Positions 23,424-35,738 of a stretch of DNA of 64,000 nt are shown here, piece after piece (positions within the stretch are counted from its first letter, which is position 1; the number at the start of each line of letters is the position of its first letter). The stretch lies in NCBI GenBank assembly GCA_963978545.1, contig OZ021724.1:32320433-32384432 (forward strand), written 5' to 3'. Under the pieces are notes generated by a model. It was not told the DNA's origin. It worked only from the letters and a program-made list of their open reading frames with translations, and did not search any database. This DNA comes from Linyphia triangularis. Lineage: Eukaryota; Arthropoda; Arachnida; Araneae; Linyphiidae. The translations under genes were made by a program, and so were the position numbers.

Positions 23424-23720
23424 ATTTTTTTCAACTTGAGTTCATAAAAGACAGCCTTAAACTATATAGAAAATAAGCTATTATTTCTGCCCCACTTGCC
23501 ATAATCCAATCAAGCAGAAACCTACAGATAGAATGCCTTGTTATCGACAACGAGTCGATCAAGTTTTGGGGGCAAAAAAGATTTAAATTTAAGGCTATAG
23601 CACAGAATAGATGGTTTTCTTTATAGTGGTCAAACACTATGAAATGCCATTATGAGCTCAAAATCACTTAAATAAGTTACAATCGCACATAAATGTCCCA
23701 ATCGTAAACAAAAGTTATCA
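23424..23720 (+). repeat. Family B interspersed repeat copy
   Basis: It contains CACTTGCCATAATCCAATCA, then CAGATAGAATGCCTTG, TCGACAACGAGTCGATC and AAGTTTTGGG. The same ordered blocks recur at about 30,445, 30,565 and 32,420 (plus) and at 37,705 and 37,905 (minus). I infer an old SINE-like family because the 32.3 kb copy has a tRNA-like head. Confidence 0.6.
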
Positions 23721-23834
23721 ATGCATGTAAAGGATTTGTATTTATTATTATGAGCTTTATTTTTTAATTTTCTTGCGACAAAACAAATCACCAAACAAAC
23801 TTTGTATCAAAAGTACAATTTTCCCCGCACTATA

Positions 23835-26061
23835 CATGGGCGCCCCCAGGAGGGTGCAAGGGGGTGCATTTGCACCCCCCTGGATTTTGGTAATAAAATT
23901 CTTTTAAAGGCTATAAATTCACTGGAAATAATCAAATGTTATTTTTAAAATATTTTTCGTTGTTATGATGTGCATTAGTAATTGCGACAATATCGCGCTT
24001 GGTGTATTATTGTAAAGGAAAATATTTTGAATTCAATAGCAGAAGTTATACTTTTATCTTTAGTTGCGCGCTCAGTATTGATATCTCACTTTCCTGAAAG
24101 TGTTTAGCTTTTGGATTATTACCAATCAGATACCACGAGACATATTCTCAGAATTCGGTTGAGCAGTTTGCATGTTTTATCGCACTGTTTCTGTGTAATG
24201 GTGAAAACAAAACTTCCACTTTTTTTATCACGCAATTTTAAAGTATGCGCATGTGTTCCGCCAGGAGAGTGTAACCCAGTTTTGAAAATTGCAAATAAAA
24301 GTTAAGTGGCAAAATTAAGAGGGAAAAACAAAGTTATGTGTGACAAAGATTTACATTTGAAAAGAAAAGTTATACATATATATTGAGGAACATTTCTGTA
24401 GGTATTACAATTGACAAATTCTAATAATTACGAAATTATATTTTAGCGCCATGGATTATGTCCTTTTTAAAATTGTGCGCTTCATCAGGAGTCGAAGCCT
24501 CTCTTAATAATTTCCGACGAAGTTCATCATTAACATGGTATTTGAATCTAAATACAATCCAATATTCAAACCATTAGCACTTAAATCGAATTGTATAGGA
24601 AATTCTTCAACTGTAGTTTTTTTATTGATGATCCGTAATGGTATCTGATTTGGTCCACGAATCATGTTTTGCGTTTTTTTTACAGAATAAACTTCTAATA
24701 TCGTTCATTTTTACACTCGTTGTCTCGATTACTTTCTATTTCACTTAATAAATGACACATATTGACACTAAGTTAAAAAACGCATCTTTTGTGCAATGCT
24801 GTAAAGTAACAATTTATTAGAAAGCAGCCACGCAACAAAACGAATAGTATCAATTTGTTTTTTATGATTTAAATTTTCTTTGTAGAGTAAGGTCTCATAC
24901 AACATTTCTTTTAGGGAAACTAAAGTGTTCTACTTTCCTTTTGAATAAAGAAATCGAACCTATCAAATGTAAACGTTCACCCTAGTTTTGTGGTATTATT
25001 TTTTACACTCGGCATATTTTTTTTTTTTTTTTTTTGCCTAAAGAAGGAATCTATTTTTATTTTTCGGCAACATGGTATTTATTTGAAAATATCAGTTCGC
25101 ACAGTTTGAAAACTTCGGTTGAGAGGTAAAGGGAGGGAGGTCTGAATTATTTCCTGTGTTAAATCCTAGAAATTTATTGCTTTTGGAAATGATTGAGATA
25201 CTAAATTCTACTTTAGATTTCCGTTGAGTATTTTGTAGAATGACTAAGGTTTTTGTTTTATTTTTGTACGTACATGTTTCTTTCATTGCAGAAGAAAAAA
25301 CGAATATTTTGTGCCTTTTTGCATATTTTACTAGAGTACAGATGCAACGTAAATGGTTGAGAACTAGTTGTTGTGCCTCGTGTTTAATGATATGACTTAA
25401 CATGAATAGATTTCATTAATTTATAAAATAGAGCAACAGTGAATACTAAAAAATAATTTGTAACACGGATATCCCCGAATCGGACAATCACACACCAGGA
25501 TTCCGATTCACACCCCATGCTTATTTCTCTTTAGTTTAACTTCACTTCCACAAATATATTCTGCATGAAAAAGACTGTAATATTAAAGACTAAATATACT
25601 CTGCAAAAGATCAAGAAAGAAAGAAACTATTTAGGAAAACAGAGGTAAGCTTTAATTTTGACATTTCCGAAATAAGAAGCACTATTTTACAATTTTCAAT
25701 GTTTATCCATGCAAATATGTTCTGCAAATCGCACACAATATATATTTAGAGCTAAAATTTTCCCATTTTGTTCTACAATGACATCCAAGATACTCTTTAA
25801 ATATAATAATTTTGGTTCAGCATTTAAACTAATTGGAAGAAATTCATTCTGTGACTTTTTGTTTTAAAATTTTTAATTAGTATTCATTTTAATTTTTAAA
25901 ACAAATAGTTTTTAAGCATTGAAAATATAAATGACTATGGTTAAAATGAGTGAAAAATGTAAATGTTTTTATATATTGTCATATATGCACGATGAAAAGT
26001 TGTCTAGCACCCAGTGAAATGGGTCTGCATCCCTCTGAAAATAATCTTGGGGGCGCCCATG
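23835..26061. mobile_element. hAT-like element, 14-bp perfect TIRs
   Basis: The ends are CATGGGCGCCCCCA (23,835-23,848) and its perfect inverse (26,048-26,061). They are flanked by GCACTATA and GTACTATA, an 8-bp TSD with one mismatch, which fits hAT. Just inside the left end the sequence GGGTGCATTTGCACCCCCC forms its own palindrome; the right end has a decayed GGGTCTGCATCCCTC counterpart. The 2.2-kb interior has no recognisable transposase. A minus-strand frame at 25,092-25,403 (103 codons) and a patch at 24,470-24,660 have no signature I know. It is probably a non-autonomous or heavily decayed copy. Confidence 0.75.
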
Positions 26062-26069
26062 GTACTATA

Positions 26070-27112
26070 TTAAAACCTACCAATCAAGAATAAAACACAT
26101 CTAAACTCCTCTTCAATCTTATTCTCCACCAAGTACAGCAACAAACAAAATGGCGAACTCGCGGAATTGCTTCTACAATAAACAACCATGTCACTGCGAG
26201 AAGCGTCAAATTTCTCGCCAGCGAATACCAGATGAATTCGGAACAAAGTCTACGGTAAACAAAGACGGGATTCGAGATTCGGTTTATTGACAAATATGCA
26301 AAAGGCTTCTACAGCGGCATCAGGAAGTTTCAAAACCGATGTTTAGATGAGGGTTCGATTGTTTACTTGTGAAAATTCGGTCACGCTTTGGAAGGATGTG
26401 GAGATTGAAGATTCTGGAGATCAACTTGGAAGGATGAATAAACATGGTATGCGCTACTGACTAAATGATTTGAGAAATATTTGATCTCGCTAATTTTGAA
26501 AGCTGGTGCGAAGGGTTGTTGGAACTTCTTAAAGTTGTGTTAGTTGAATACATTTTAATGTCCTTTTAAAAGATTCACAATGTGTATCGAAAGATATTGG
26601 AGTTCTGTCTAAATTTTGCGATAAAGAGGAAATTAAACTAGATACAATAAATAAATAGTACTAAGCAGAATTTTTTTTCAGTGTTTTTTTTTGTTTGTTT
26701 TTTTCCCCTTCTTTTTTTTTTCTTTTCTTTCTTTCTTTCTTAGTTCAAAAACCTTAATATATAATTGAAAAAACAGTAAGTAGAAGAGAAAATTCTTATT
26801 ATTAAATTTTTTTTTTTGCTAAAATCTTTCAGTAACTAACTTTATCATTTCTGTGAGATATATTTACATTAATTTTTAACGCATTTTTCTTTCGTACTTT
26901 TGTCGCCTTCTGAAAACATTATTGGCTTCAGCTTCATTAATTTATAAATTGTTTTAAGTATTTTAATTCAACGTCATTCTTTGTGTACTTAAAAGATTGT
27001 TCTACATTCGATTGAAATCAAAAAAGTCTAGGGTGAACGTATTGCAATAAAACGTAAGTAAATAAATTCAATTTGCAGTGGAATTTTCAAATTGGGAAAA
27101 GTAGAGGTTTCG
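26070..27112. other. Unassigned AT-rich DNA with T/TTTC tracts
   Basis: Pyrimidine-rich tracts including TTTC units lie at about 26,680-26,745. No gene is seen. Confidence 0.45.
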
Positions 27113-27148
27113 ATGGTACAGTACCCCCCCCCCCCCCAAAAAAAAAAA

Positions 27149-27172
27149 ATAATAATAATAATAATAATAAAT
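27149..27172 (+). repeat. AAT trinucleotide microsatellite
   Basis: About seven AAT units directly after the poly-C/poly-A tract. Confidence 0.9.
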
Positions 27173-28150
27173 CAGAAAGATGGCTATATCTTCGGTTCTA
27201 ATTTTTGTAGAATCTTACGGTTTGCACCAAAATGATTTGCTTACGATTTTCTATACATCTGATGCAATTTTTTTTTCTTAAGGGACCGTTTACTAAGTAA
27301 AAGTAACTCTATCTTCGAAAATTTCAATACAAACACCTATTTTTTATCATTTCATTCGATTCAGAATACATCATTTACTCTATATACCAAATTTCAATGC
27401 ATTATGTTGAAAAACACGTCACTTATGAGCGAAAATGTTTCGACCATTTTTTTATCGATCTTTTGATCGATCTTTTGATTTCCATAAAACGAAATGTATT
27501 TTTAAGGTTCTACTTCACAGCGGGAGAAATCGAACGGTCAGTGTGGCGTTTCACGACGTTATAAAATACAAATATTAGTCTAAAATTGCATAGAAACTAC
27601 TTGGATTTATAGTGACATGTTTAAGATTAATACAAAAATAGCAAGTAAACGCAAAAGTAACAATTTATTTACAACGTTAAAGATGTGCATTCTTCACACG
27701 AAATAAATAAAATATCGAAAACTGTAATTGCAGAAGTATAACGTATAGTACTGATAATTAGACAATTAATAAATATTAAATGTAGGCATTAGTAAACAGT
27801 ATTCAGCAAAGTGTGATTATTTTACAGAAACATTTCACTGTAAACACAAATGTAACTTGATCGTTGAAATTATTTATAAAATGAAAAAATCACCTGATTC
27901 AGTAAAATTTTTAAAGGATAACTTATTGAAATTGCTTAAAAAATGTTGTTTTAAATAAATGTAATTTAAGAAAGTAATTAAAAAAAAAAGAAAACTGTTG
28001 AAAACCTCACAAAACATATGTTCTACGATTCCTAACACGTTAAACAGATTTAAAAAAAAAATATATATAAAAAATGAAACTGCTTTGTTTGTATAAAGTA
28101 ATATTTCTTTTTGTAATTTCAAGAAATTCTGTTCCTATTCACCCCATTTT

Positions 28151-28192
28151 ACGATAATTGAACGTTGTGCGATTTTCCACACCTCTAGTTTA
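28151..28192 (+). repeat. Family A 3' end fragment
   Basis: ATAATTGAACGTTGTGCGAT followed by TTTCCACACCTCTAGTTTA matches the right end of family A. Confidence 0.65.
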
Positions 28193-28884
28193 CCTTGAAT
28201 TAATCTTTGATAGTTTTCAAAAGTCGTCTACTATACGGTCCCTTAAAGTGACCGTTTTTTACATTTTCGATAAAAAATCGAGAACTAAAAGTCAAAATGA
28301 AAAGAAAAAAAATTGTGGTGGGGTTTCAGACGTGAATCTAATGAAAGCAAAAAAAAAAAAAATATGTATGTTTCTATTCAAAAAAAATTTAAAATTGTTT
28401 TATTAATTAATAATTAATTATTAAAAAAGAAATTGATGCAAAAGTTGCATGCTATTTATGTTTGGCCATTTACAAACTATCTTTTGAAAAAAAAAAATTA
28501 CCGAAATATATTAATTATTTAAGTATTTATGGCCAAAAAACCAACTTTTTTATTTAACATTAATTTATCATTTTCTTTTTATCATTTAAATTACAAACCA
28601 TTCATTAGAAAATTACGAATTTTTGTATTTCGACATTTTTTTGGATGCTGAATCCAAATATAGGATAATATTATGAGGTTGCTATTGAACTTTTTAAAGT
28701 TTGGTTCTGTTTTAATATGTAGATGACCCCTCATGACAAAAAAAAAACTACATGCAATTATTAAAAACCTTCCACGATTTACAACGGTACCTTTTGTTTG
28801 TTATTTCAACAATTAGAGCACAAGATATAGCCATCGTTCTGATTTTTTGATATTTTTTTTTTTTGGGGGGGGGGGGTACTGTAC

Positions 28885-30444
28885 AAACACCCAATGTGTA
28901 TACAGTGATTTTGTTGGAAATAGACCACTTTTCGTGCAGCAACAAAAAAAAAATGAAAACTTGTTAAGGAAAATAAATTCTGCACATACAAATGCTTAAC
29001 AAAATTCTTTTTGTTGCATCTTATATGAATTAGCCCCCAGTGCAGCAAATGTGGACGACTTCATGCTCTTTATTCTAGAGAAAGAATGACCAAGACACAC
29101 GCACAGAAATACCATTTTGTAAAAATACTTTAGACAAAACTTCGAGATCAAATAAAGAATGAATATAGTTATAACTAGTAAGTCCGGTTTCCGTTATCCT
29201 TTATTACACAAGGATAATAGAAAGTTTTTAAGTTAAGGTATACTTATAAATTTATCTATCAATTTGTCCCTTACGAAAGTTTCTCATTGGAAAATCGTCC
29301 ATCTTCCACGCCAAACTTCCTCTAAAAGTTTCCAATTAAATATCTGACTGGGGAATTCTGTTCTTGAATCTCTCTTTGTCCATATACAATACGTCTTCAC
29401 TCCTATCACCACCGAAAAACGACTATTCGTTCCAGGACCTCAAAAGACCAATCAATTTATCCGATGCCGAAGCAGTAAAAAACTCAGCTCTAGCATTCCT
29501 TGCCTGACTATCTATTATACTACCAGCCCATAAAAACGGGAAAGGCAGGACTTTTATGCCAGAGAATAGTTCGTGTCGATATTTCTGCGTTTATGCTCTA
29601 TACTTTCACTCTCATTGCGTATTTTGTTTTGGCTGCGAAACACGCTCATTCAAGCATTCCGCAAAAGGGCAGCTAAACTTGTATTCTTTCTGGTGGCAGT
29701 CGTTTGAAGCTGTTCTTTTTTATTTTGTTTATATCTGTATGCGCGCATGTTATGTTTTTTTCTGGCCCAGAAAACGCCTTGCTGTTTTCTTCTGCGTCGT
29801 CGCTCAAAATGCTCGTCGTATCCCCTAACATAAAGACGGCGAGGTCCATAAAATGGATTTGCGAACACTTCGATTACAAGGACTACAAAACACGGGAATT
29901 CCAAGAAGACAAGGCTTTTATTTCCTCTTTTTTTTTTTTTTTTTTCGGCCTTTGTTCCTTTTCCTGTTTCTTTGCTGCATTTTTATTGAAGTCGTTCCTT
30001 TTTTTGTATATATTTTTTTGTTCGATCCGTTTCCCTTGAGTTCGAATCCCTTCCGAAAAGAATAAAACGAAACTATGCGCATTTTTATGACTTAAAGACC
30101 TCACCCCTTACTTGTCGGAATTGATTTCGATAACGTATTTTTCGAAGAAATTTGCACGAACTTAACAGGAGTATTATGCCGACAGAGACACGCTGTGCCT
30201 GATATACAACCTAAAGCCTAGAAGCAAACAGTCCTTCGGTGCAAAAGATTTCCGCTATTACAGTTTTAGATAAAATATTAAAATTTCAAGATGCAGTTAT
30301 TTCTTGTTGAGGAGTATGTCTGCGATAAATAATTTAAATTTCATTACGTAGGCACTTGAATTATACTTTCTCTTTTAAATCCTTTATATTAACTTCGCAT
30401 TTTGTGAGTTTGTAGCGGGAAAATCTTCAGATGGATAGTTAATC
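28885..30444. other. Unassigned DNA
   Basis: A GC-balanced patch at 29,520-30,110 contains overlapping short frames on both strands, none with recognisable domains, plus a poly-T run at about 29,929-29,945. No gene is supported. Confidence 0.4.
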
Positions 30445-30670
30445 CACTTGTTATCAATCCAGCCAAAACTTTGCAAATAGAATGCCTTTTCAAGGACAAC
30501 GAGTCTATCAAATTTCGGAGACTGTTACCAAATGGCCGCTTTTACACACGTTGCTATTGAAGCTTCGGATGACTAACTAATCCACTTGTAATCCAATCGA
30601 TCTGAGACTTGACAGATAGACTCTTTGTCGATAGCAGTGTATTCGATTGTTTTGCTGGCCAAAACCGTTA
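30445..30670 (+). repeat. Family B repeat, two tandem units
   Basis: AATCCACTTG, AATCCA, GCAAATAGAATGCC and GACAACGAGTCTATC occur first. The unit repeats about 120 bp later with TAATCCACTTGTAATCCAAT, GACAGATAGACTCTTTGTCG and ATTCGATTG. The second unit is the more diverged. Confidence 0.6.
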
Positions 30671-31004
30671 GTTCATGGCACTGAATCAATGACTTTCTTC
30701 GTAATGATCTAACCCTTGCAACATGAATATCTTTACTTGGAAGATGCTATCATAGTCAAGGGAATACCCTTATTAAAGGTGTCCTTTAAAAGGAGACTGC
30801 TTCTCGAATTCCCACTGTTAAATTATGTGTTCATTATTATTTGAAAGTGAAAGAGGAAATAATTTTTTATTGAACTTATTTGCAATAATTTATGATTTGA
30901 ACTTTATTTGATTGGCAAATATTTTAAACACAATACAAACTTAATCATACATCCATAGTAAAATTATGCCATTTTTAAACCAATTTTTTATATACATTCT
31001 ATGG

Positions 31005-31145
31005 CAGCGGTTCCCAACCCGTGGGCCGCCAGTTGCGTGGTACTGGGCCGTGGACGCTAGTCGAGAATCTAAGCCAAGATAAATTTTATCAGACGAAACG
31101 GTCGTTTCGCCGCCAACCTTAAAAAAGGCAGAAACGACAGTAAGT
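31005..31145 (+). mobile_element. hAT-type left end fragment
   Basis: CAGCGGTTCCCAACCCGTGG followed by GCCGCC is the characteristic left TIR of Charlie/Tip100-like hAT elements. No matching right TIR is visible downstream, so the copy is truncated. Confidence 0.6.
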
Positions 31146-31908
31146 ATCTATTCTCTACACAACTTCCAGCGAAAAAGCCGAAATTGACTATTTTCTAGCG
31201 CGCTTACGAAACTTCACATAATTATATAAAAAATACCATAGATTCGTCTCGGTGATATCTTTCAAAGAAAAAAAAATTGAGTACCTAGGACAAAAGACAA
31301 CGAAGAAAAAAAATATTGAAAATTCCAAAACGAAATAAAAAAACGAGTTCTAGCCCGATTTTGATGTAAAAATTTAGACAAACGTACAGCCCTAACTAAT
31401 CTACAGATCTTCAAACGGATTGAATTATAGGATGCGGAATGTTTCAACTTAAAATCCTACGCTGGTTTGAACTTCATTAAATAATTCTTTCTATTTTTAA
31501 TTAATTTAAAACCACTTTTTTTCATTTCATGATTTGGCGACAGATAAAGGCGATCAGCTTGTAATTGAGGTTCAGATATATATGCCAAAAGTTTCCAAAC
31601 AGGTTTGCTATCATTTGGAAGTTAGTTTTTCCGACATGTTAGGCTTAAGTGAGTTTTAACGTAATGTTAAAGTATAGGAGAACGAATTGGACTATAATTA
31701 TATGGCTTATAACATCTTTAAAATTTAAATAATTTAATTTTTGAAGAGACAGAATTAAAGAGAAATATTTGTTCTTTAAGTTGCATGTGTTATTTGAACT
31801 GTATGACCAATTTAGAGAGAGTTAACTTTCAAAAACATTTTAATTTCGGGAAATCTCCATTGAAAAATGAAAACAATCACATTTTGTTGCAAGATACTAT
31901 GGGCAAAG

Positions 31909-31990
31909 TATAAATGTGGAGGTTATACGAGCTGACGTCACAGTCAACTCATTACAGAGGACTAAATGAACCACGCATTGCGATTGGCTA
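31909..31990. promoter_or_regulatory. Candidate promoter-like motif cluster
   Basis: TATAAAT (31,909-31,915), a perfect CRE palindrome TGACGTCA (31,933-31,940) and an inverted CCAAT box (ATTGG, 31,983-31,987) occur within 80 bp. No coding frame starts nearby. These are known core-promoter/CREB motifs, but co-occurrence by chance in AT-rich DNA is possible. Confidence 0.2.
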
Positions 31991-32274
31991 ATGGAATTTG
32001 CAAAAATGTCATTCGTTTTTAAAGATGTGTTGATTTTTACTTTCCGTTGTAAAATGAAATTGTAGAATCATATATCATCAAAATTGTAATTTCATAGTGA
32101 ATTTTAAAATTGTTGTTAAGAAAATATTTTAAATTTTGTCAAATATCAATGGGTTATTATGTGAACCAAAATAATGCTTGGTATAATAAAAATAATTTAT
32201 ACTGCAATATTTATTAGACTGTAAAAAACTTGTAATATTTATTTGTAACAATTTATTAGTATAAACTTTCAATG

Positions 32275-32525
32275 GGATGCACGCTCTGGCCTTGTAAGTT
32301 AAAGGTGCCGGATTTGATTCCGGTGTTAGGTGTGGATGTTCGTTGTGATTCGGAATCCACGTTAAGCTGTGGGTCCCGGACTGATTAGTCGTTATTATGC
32401 ACCAAAATAGGTCGTTGTGCGTACAAACTAACCAATTGAGCTGAAACTTGGCAGACAGTATCTTTGTCAATGGCAACGGATTTCTTTAAGTTTTGGGAGT
32501 TGAGTTGCCATACATAAGTTTCTAT
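32275..32525 (+). mobile_element. Degenerate tRNA-headed SINE (family B)
   Basis: A tRNA-like segment with a decayed B box (GGATTTGATTCC inside GGTGCC...GGTGTT) precedes GGATTCGG-type body sequence. The family B core follows: AATTGAGCTGAAACTTGGC, AGACAGTATCTTTGTC and AAGTTTTGGG. It is the only family B copy here with a visible head. Confidence 0.45.
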
Positions 32526-32573
32526 TACTCGTTCGTGGTCGATTTTGATGGTTACTGGCGTCCGCATTCAACC

Positions 32574-32890
32574 AATTTGTCAATTTTCAAGTAGATTTTG
32601 GCGTGTAAGATATCATTGAACTTAACTTGAAGAATTATGAATATTCATGGTACCAGGTGTACCATAGGTGGTACTACTTCTGGTTTATCAATTTTGAAGA
32701 TAAATATGGCATGTTGGGTGTCGTTAGGCTTGTCTTGAAAAATTATGAATGTTTAAGGTACCAGGTATAGCATAGGTAGTACCACTTTCGGTTTATCAAT
32801 TTCCAAGATAAATATGGCATGTAAGGTATCGTCGAACTCAGTTTGAAGAATTATGAATATTCCTGGTATCAGGTGTACCATATGTGATAA
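32574..32890 (+). repeat. 108-bp tandem repeat, about 3 units
   Basis: Units share TTTATCAATTTT, AGATAAATATGGCATG, GAAGAATTATGAAT and GGTACCAGGTGTACCATAGG. The register between units two and three is 108 bp (GGTTTATCAA at 32,682 and 32,790). Units differ by scattered substitutions. Confidence 0.85.
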
Positions 32891-32960
32891 AAAGAAAAAC
32901 GATGAAACGGACAAATTCAAAAAAGAGAAGTCGTCAGTGTTTAAAAAAAATTTATGATAT

Positions 32961-33750
32961 CCCCCAAAAAAACACTTTTGAAAAGTAGAAGAACCGCCAA
33001 CCTCAAAAACACAAAAAACTTTCTTACAATAAAAAAATCATAAACATGATGAAAATTTTCAGCCACAAACACAGTGATATAAAAAAAATGGCCAACCTCT
33101 GATTAGAACTCTCGATTGTGACTCGCTTACGAATGTATGCTTACTTAATTTATTTTTAACATTTAAGTTCCGCTCCCATAAAAATTTACGCTGCTTGAGG
33201 TTGGCGCCCGTCTTAATTACTAACCTTTAAAACCCCCACACATAAAAACTTTCCAAAATGTATGTATCAACCAAACAAAAGCTTACCAGAAACACTTTAG
33301 TTTCCTACTTAAAAAATTCTTAATAACGATTCAAATGCAAGCGTTTGAGCACAGTTTCTCTATACTATTTTGAAAATTACACGAGCTTGAATATTTACAC
33401 CACTTTGTATTTCCTACCCATCCAAATGAAATCATAAACTCAAATATTCGTGCAAACATCCATAAATTAGTTTAAACGCAAGCATTGTTAATATTCCTAT
33501 GACGGGCGCCAACCTCAAGCAGCGTAAATTTTTATGGGAGCGGAACTTAAATGTTAAAAATAAATTAAGTAAGCATACATTCGTAAGCGAGTCACAACCG
33601 AGAGTTCTAATCAGAGGTTGGCCATTTTTTTATATCACTGTGTTTGTGGCTGAAAATTTTCATCATGTTTACGATTTTTTTATTGTAAGAAAGTTTTTGT
33701 GTTTTTGAGGTTGGCGGTTCTTCTACTTTCCAAAAGTGTTTTTTTGGGGG
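32961..33750. mobile_element. Fold-back element, well-preserved 250-bp arms
   Basis: The left arm 32,961-33,212 is the near-exact reverse complement of 33,501-33,750, with a 288-bp single-copy spacer. The ends are CCCCCAAAAAAACACTTTT and its inverse. The arms share GAACCGCCAACCTC, CATGATGAAAATTTTCAGCC and GAGGTTGGCGCCCGTC. Arm lengths differ by only two bases and few substitutions are visible. The frame at 33,499-33,708 is incidental. No transposase is encoded. The transcript would fold into a long hairpin. Confidence 0.9.
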
Positions 33751-35738
33751 TCTTCAGGGGTAGAGATGGGAATAAACGATTCATTCTATTATTAACAATG
33801 ATCTTTTATGATATAATGAGTGAATAATTGCTAGTGCGAGTAAAAATCAAAAATACATGATCAAGAGCAACATCCAGCTGCCACGTTTAATAAAAATATG
33901 TAGAATTGAAATAATTAATCCATGAAAACAAAGTTTTTAATATAGATCCTTCATATGCATTGCCAACTTTTATGTACTGTTACAAATTGTTTAAGGGATT
34001 TGGAGTGGAAACCGTTTTATCATACTAAAGTCGGTTTGAGCTCCAAATCGCATAAATAAGTTGTAACTACATATAAGGCAATGTATATAAAAGATTTATA
34101 TTAAAAACTTTATTTTTATGGATGAATTTTTTCAATTCAACACATTTTTCTTAAACGTGGCAGCTGAATGTTTTTATTTCATCGTCTATCAATTTTAACT
34201 ACAAAATTCGAATACATATTACTCTCAAAATAACAAGAATTGTAGCTCGACCATTTAACTCTCATTTAGACACCACATTTACGTAAAAAACAATTCAAAT
34301 TAGACAAAATGTTACAATTAATCTAGTGTTCTGACACATTTGAAACATTACAAGAGCTGTATGTGTATATGCCATGAACATCCTTGTAGTACAATTCTAG
34401 TAAAAAAAAATTCCAGAAAAGAAAGAGTTTTTTTGTTTTTTTTCCAACTCTGTAACTGATTTCCTTTCATTTCTCTATTTTATTACGTGAAAGAAAACAC
34501 GTGACGGTATTGATACAAAATTCTGGGTATGTGCCCAGAATAAAAAAATAAAAAATCACCCCTACACCTCATTTCCCATTTTGTGGAAACGTAGCAAAGT
34601 CCCTCCAGCCAAAAAAGGGAGAAGGGGGAGGAGGTCTTCTTATATTTGCAAGGGGGAGAGGGAGGAGTTTGTATTTCGTTCTCTGACAAGAGCAGTAATG
34701 AACCTGTTAGCATTCAGAACTCGAAGACCCCCTTCCGAGTTAGATGTCGTATGTTGACTACTTAGTATCAAGCTGAAGCTGGGGGAAAATATCCTTATAT
34801 TTCTATATAGCTCAATTTCTAGAATTGAAAAGGATACGGAAACTTGATGGTGATAGTTTGAAATACATTTTTTTGTTTATTGAAAAAGCTTTGATTTTCG
34901 TGAGGACGGAATGCTATCGAGATTTTGGCGGCACCTATGAAAGGGAAAGGAAACAGAAAATTTAAACTGAAAAATTAAACCCAAGAAAACTTAAAGCTCA
35001 TGTTTTTTTATAATGGGTTTTAATCAATAGATAATCAATCTTTTATGTTGTACTAAATATTATCTGGAATCAAAATAATTGAATAATTAATGAAATATTC
35101 TGTAAGGTACCATTTAAAAAAAATAACAATAAAAAAATATTCTCAGATAATCAACCTTTTATACTGTACTAAATATTATCTAGATTATCTGGAATAACTG
35201 AATATTTAATGAAATATTCTGTAAAGTACCAGGTTTATGGCAGGATGGTATTGTATCTTCGTGTTTTAACTATCTTATAATCATGCGTACTTTTGAGTAT
35301 CAAGTGTACCTATTTTTTTTATATGGTGTTTGGCTACATAACCAATTACTCATATAATTTGCTTAACTAATTTATTTTCACTGTGCCCATTCATGCCCAT
35401 TTCAAGGCGTTTAGTTGCATTTGCACATCTATACGTAAACTTAGGATATAATACTTCTCATCCACCATTGAAATGTTACGTTACAATTAATAGTTCGCAA
35501 ACTAATTCAGATATTAAATTGTCCAATTAATGAATGTCCACCTTGTATTAAACTAACCGAATATATCCACTAGCGTATAGAGACATAATACAAGCCCTGT
35601 GATTCGAAATTTATGTTAGTCTAAATTTTTATTATAATCATTAACCAAATTTTAATAATTAATGCTAATAATGAACTTAATAATAACTTAAATAATTAAT
35701 TTTAATAATTAGATAGTTTTAATAATTAATATTAAAAA
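33751..35738. other. Unassigned AT-rich DNA
   Basis: No gene. About 35,020-35,225 holds a local duplication of TTTTAT-TGTACTAAATATTATCT and TTAATGAAATATTCTGTAA, roughly 125 bp apart. AT-only TAATAATTAAT motifs precede the 22-bp array. Confidence 0.45.

Larger units (their letters stand above)
27113..28884. repeat. Inverted-repeat pair around poly-C / poly-G
   Basis: The left side, 27,113-27,240 (TACAGTACC, poly-C, poly-A, GATGGCTATATCTTC-like), is matched in reverse at 28,800-28,884 (GATATAGCCATCGTTCTGA, poly-T, poly-G, GGTACTGTAC). A second short inverted pair, AAGGGACCGT (about 27,281) and ACGGTCCCTT (about 28,237), lies inside. The whole may be a 1.77-kb element with decayed ends. The interior is AT-rich with no protein signature and contains a family A end fragment. 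Confidence 0.6.

Noticed and set aside
29556..30104. Frames of 70-111 codons on both strands
   Set aside because: They are driven by long T/A runs (poly-F/poly-K peptides), and no domain is visible.
33499..33708. 69-codon plus frame inside the fold-back
   Set aside because: It lies wholly in the right arm; the left arm copy is not preserved as coding and the frame has no signature.
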